From Hydrogenophaga sp. (lineage in GTDB: Bacteria > Pseudomonadota > Gammaproteobacteria > Burkholderiales > Burkholderiaceae_C), in assembly GCF_030656115.1 (NCBI RefSeq), contig NZ_JAUSOO010000061.1, positions 62,001-126,000 of the forward strand: DNA of 64,000 nt, in the 5' to 3' direction. Positions 63,429 through 64,000 of the stretch are shown piece by piece. Both the position numbers and the translations under genes were made by a program. The notes beneath the pieces are model-generated. The model had not been told where the DNA came from, searched no databases, and saw only the letters and a list, made by a program, of their open reading frames with translations. The first letter of the stretch is position 1. The number at the start of each line of letters is the position of its first letter.

Positions 63429-64000
63429 AAACCATTCGCCGCCTGATTTACGGGGAAATTTTTGTCGCCGTGGGCTTTGTCCTTCTGGCGTTTCTGTCGC
63501 TGTTTTTCTTCTTTGACTTCGTGGACGAATTGCCCGCGCTGGGCCGGGTGTCGCCACTGGACGCCACCATGGTCTACGAGATTCGCCACGCGCTGCTGTA
63601 CGTGGTGTTGCTCATGCCGAGTCGGGTGTACGAACTCATGCCCATTGCGGTGCTGATTGGCTCGGTGTTTGTGCTGGCGCGCCTGGCCCAAGGTTCGGAA
63701 TACACCATTTTGCGCACCAGCGGCCTGGGGCCTTGGCGCGCACTGCGCACCTTGCTGGGGCTGGGTACCGTCTTTGTGGTCCTGACGTTTGCCATCGGTG
63801 ACTATGTGGCCCCGCTGGCCGACAAAACCGCGCAATTGCTCAAGGCGAGCTACCAGGGCCGCATCAGCCTGGGGCAAACCGGCGCCTGGCTCAAAGAGCG
63901 GCAGGCCTACAGCAACTTTTCGGTCAATGTGGGTTCCTTGTCGCCGCAGGGCGGGCTGGGCGATGTGCGCATTTTCGAGTTCGACAACCAGGGTTTTCTG
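63425..64000 (+). CDS. lptG: LPS export ABC transporter permease LptG (partial, 3' end beyond the window)
   Basis: The first 192 codons of lptG from the ATG at 63425 (ATGA overlap with lptF). MKTIRRLIYGEIFVAVGFVLLAFLSLFFFFDFVDEL is helix 1, VYEIRHALLYVVLLMPSRVYELMPIAVLIGSVFVLARLAQGSEYTILRTSGLGPWRAL helix 2 and the coupling region, followed by helix 3 and the start of the jellyroll domain. LptF and LptG form the membrane pair of the LPS export machine. Truncated only by the window edge. Confidence 0.93.
   Translation, partial: MKTIRRLIYGEIFVAVGFVLLAFLSLFFFFDFVDELPALGRVSPLDATMVYEIRHALLYVVLLMPSRVYELMPIAVLIGSVFVLARLAQGSEYTILRTSGLGPWRALRTLLGLGTVFVVLTFAIGDYVAPLADKTAQLLKASYQGRISLGQTGAWLKERQAYSNFSVNVGSLSPQGGLGDVRIFEFDNQGFL

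Overview
The window is a high-GC, gene-dense piece of chromosome from a betaproteobacterium, most likely family Comamonadaceae (Hydrogenophaga/Rhodoferax/Acidovorax-like). This rests on the run mltG-tmk-holB-pilZ-tatD beside ygfZ, two tripartite tricarboxylate transporter (TTT) loci, the pepA/lptFG divergence with holC downstream of pepA, and a family-typical GC-rich intergenic repeat. The assignment comes from gene content and gene order read by eye, not from a database search. No rRNA, tRNA or CRISPR array was seen.

Layout. 1-5.3 kb: housekeeping genes (ygfZ partial, mltG, tmk, holB, a PilZ protein, tatD) and an exported ankyrin protein. 5.5-7.5 kb: a tctBA pair without its own binding protein, closed by a strong terminator. 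7.9-12.1 kb: a basic-amino-acid ABC transporter in the order aotJ-aotQ-aotM-aotO-aotP. 12.2-16.3 kb: a cyclase-FHA signalling protein, a small orphan, LD-carboxypeptidase, and a TadA tRNA deaminase fused to a haloalkane-dehalogenase-like hydrolase. 16.4-28.6 kb: two back-to-back RND efflux pairs surrounding the squalene genes; hpnC is separated from hpnD-hpnE by one complete RND pair, and a REP doublet sits before hpnD. 28.6-36.7 kb: a YhaN/YhaO-type DNA repair pair, a Lon-like protease and an exported SH3 protein. 36.7-42.7 kb: a proVWX-type osmoprotectant transporter, a glutathione transferase, a HAD phosphatase and hemH.

42.7-47.65 kb is an accessory island. It carries an overlapping gene pair (ParB-domain protein plus D12-class adenine methylase), two toxin-antitoxin pairs (ParDE-like and HigBA-like), an IS481-family transposase tail, and a decayed partial copy of the alpha/beta-hydrolase gene that borders the island at 47.65 kb. 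The ParB/methylase pair is the best candidate here for a little-described system.

47.65-55.3 kb: the hydrolase, then a compact liv-type ABC operon (binding protein, livG, livF, livH, livM; three of the junctions are 4-nt overlaps or short gaps), with a divergent-side sigma-54 activator gene reading toward it from upstream. A sigma-54 promoter-like sequence and palindromic repeats lie between them, so this looks like a self-contained sigma-54 regulon. 55.4-58.7 kb: a complete tctCBA locus behind two 83-bp direct repeats. 58.9-64 kb: a solitary LivK-type lipoprotein, holC, pepA, and the divergent lptF-lptG (lptG runs off the end).

The dominant theme is transport of organic acids, amino acids and osmolytes, as expected for a free-living heterotroph, plus hopanoid/squalene precursor synthesis and multidrug-type efflux.
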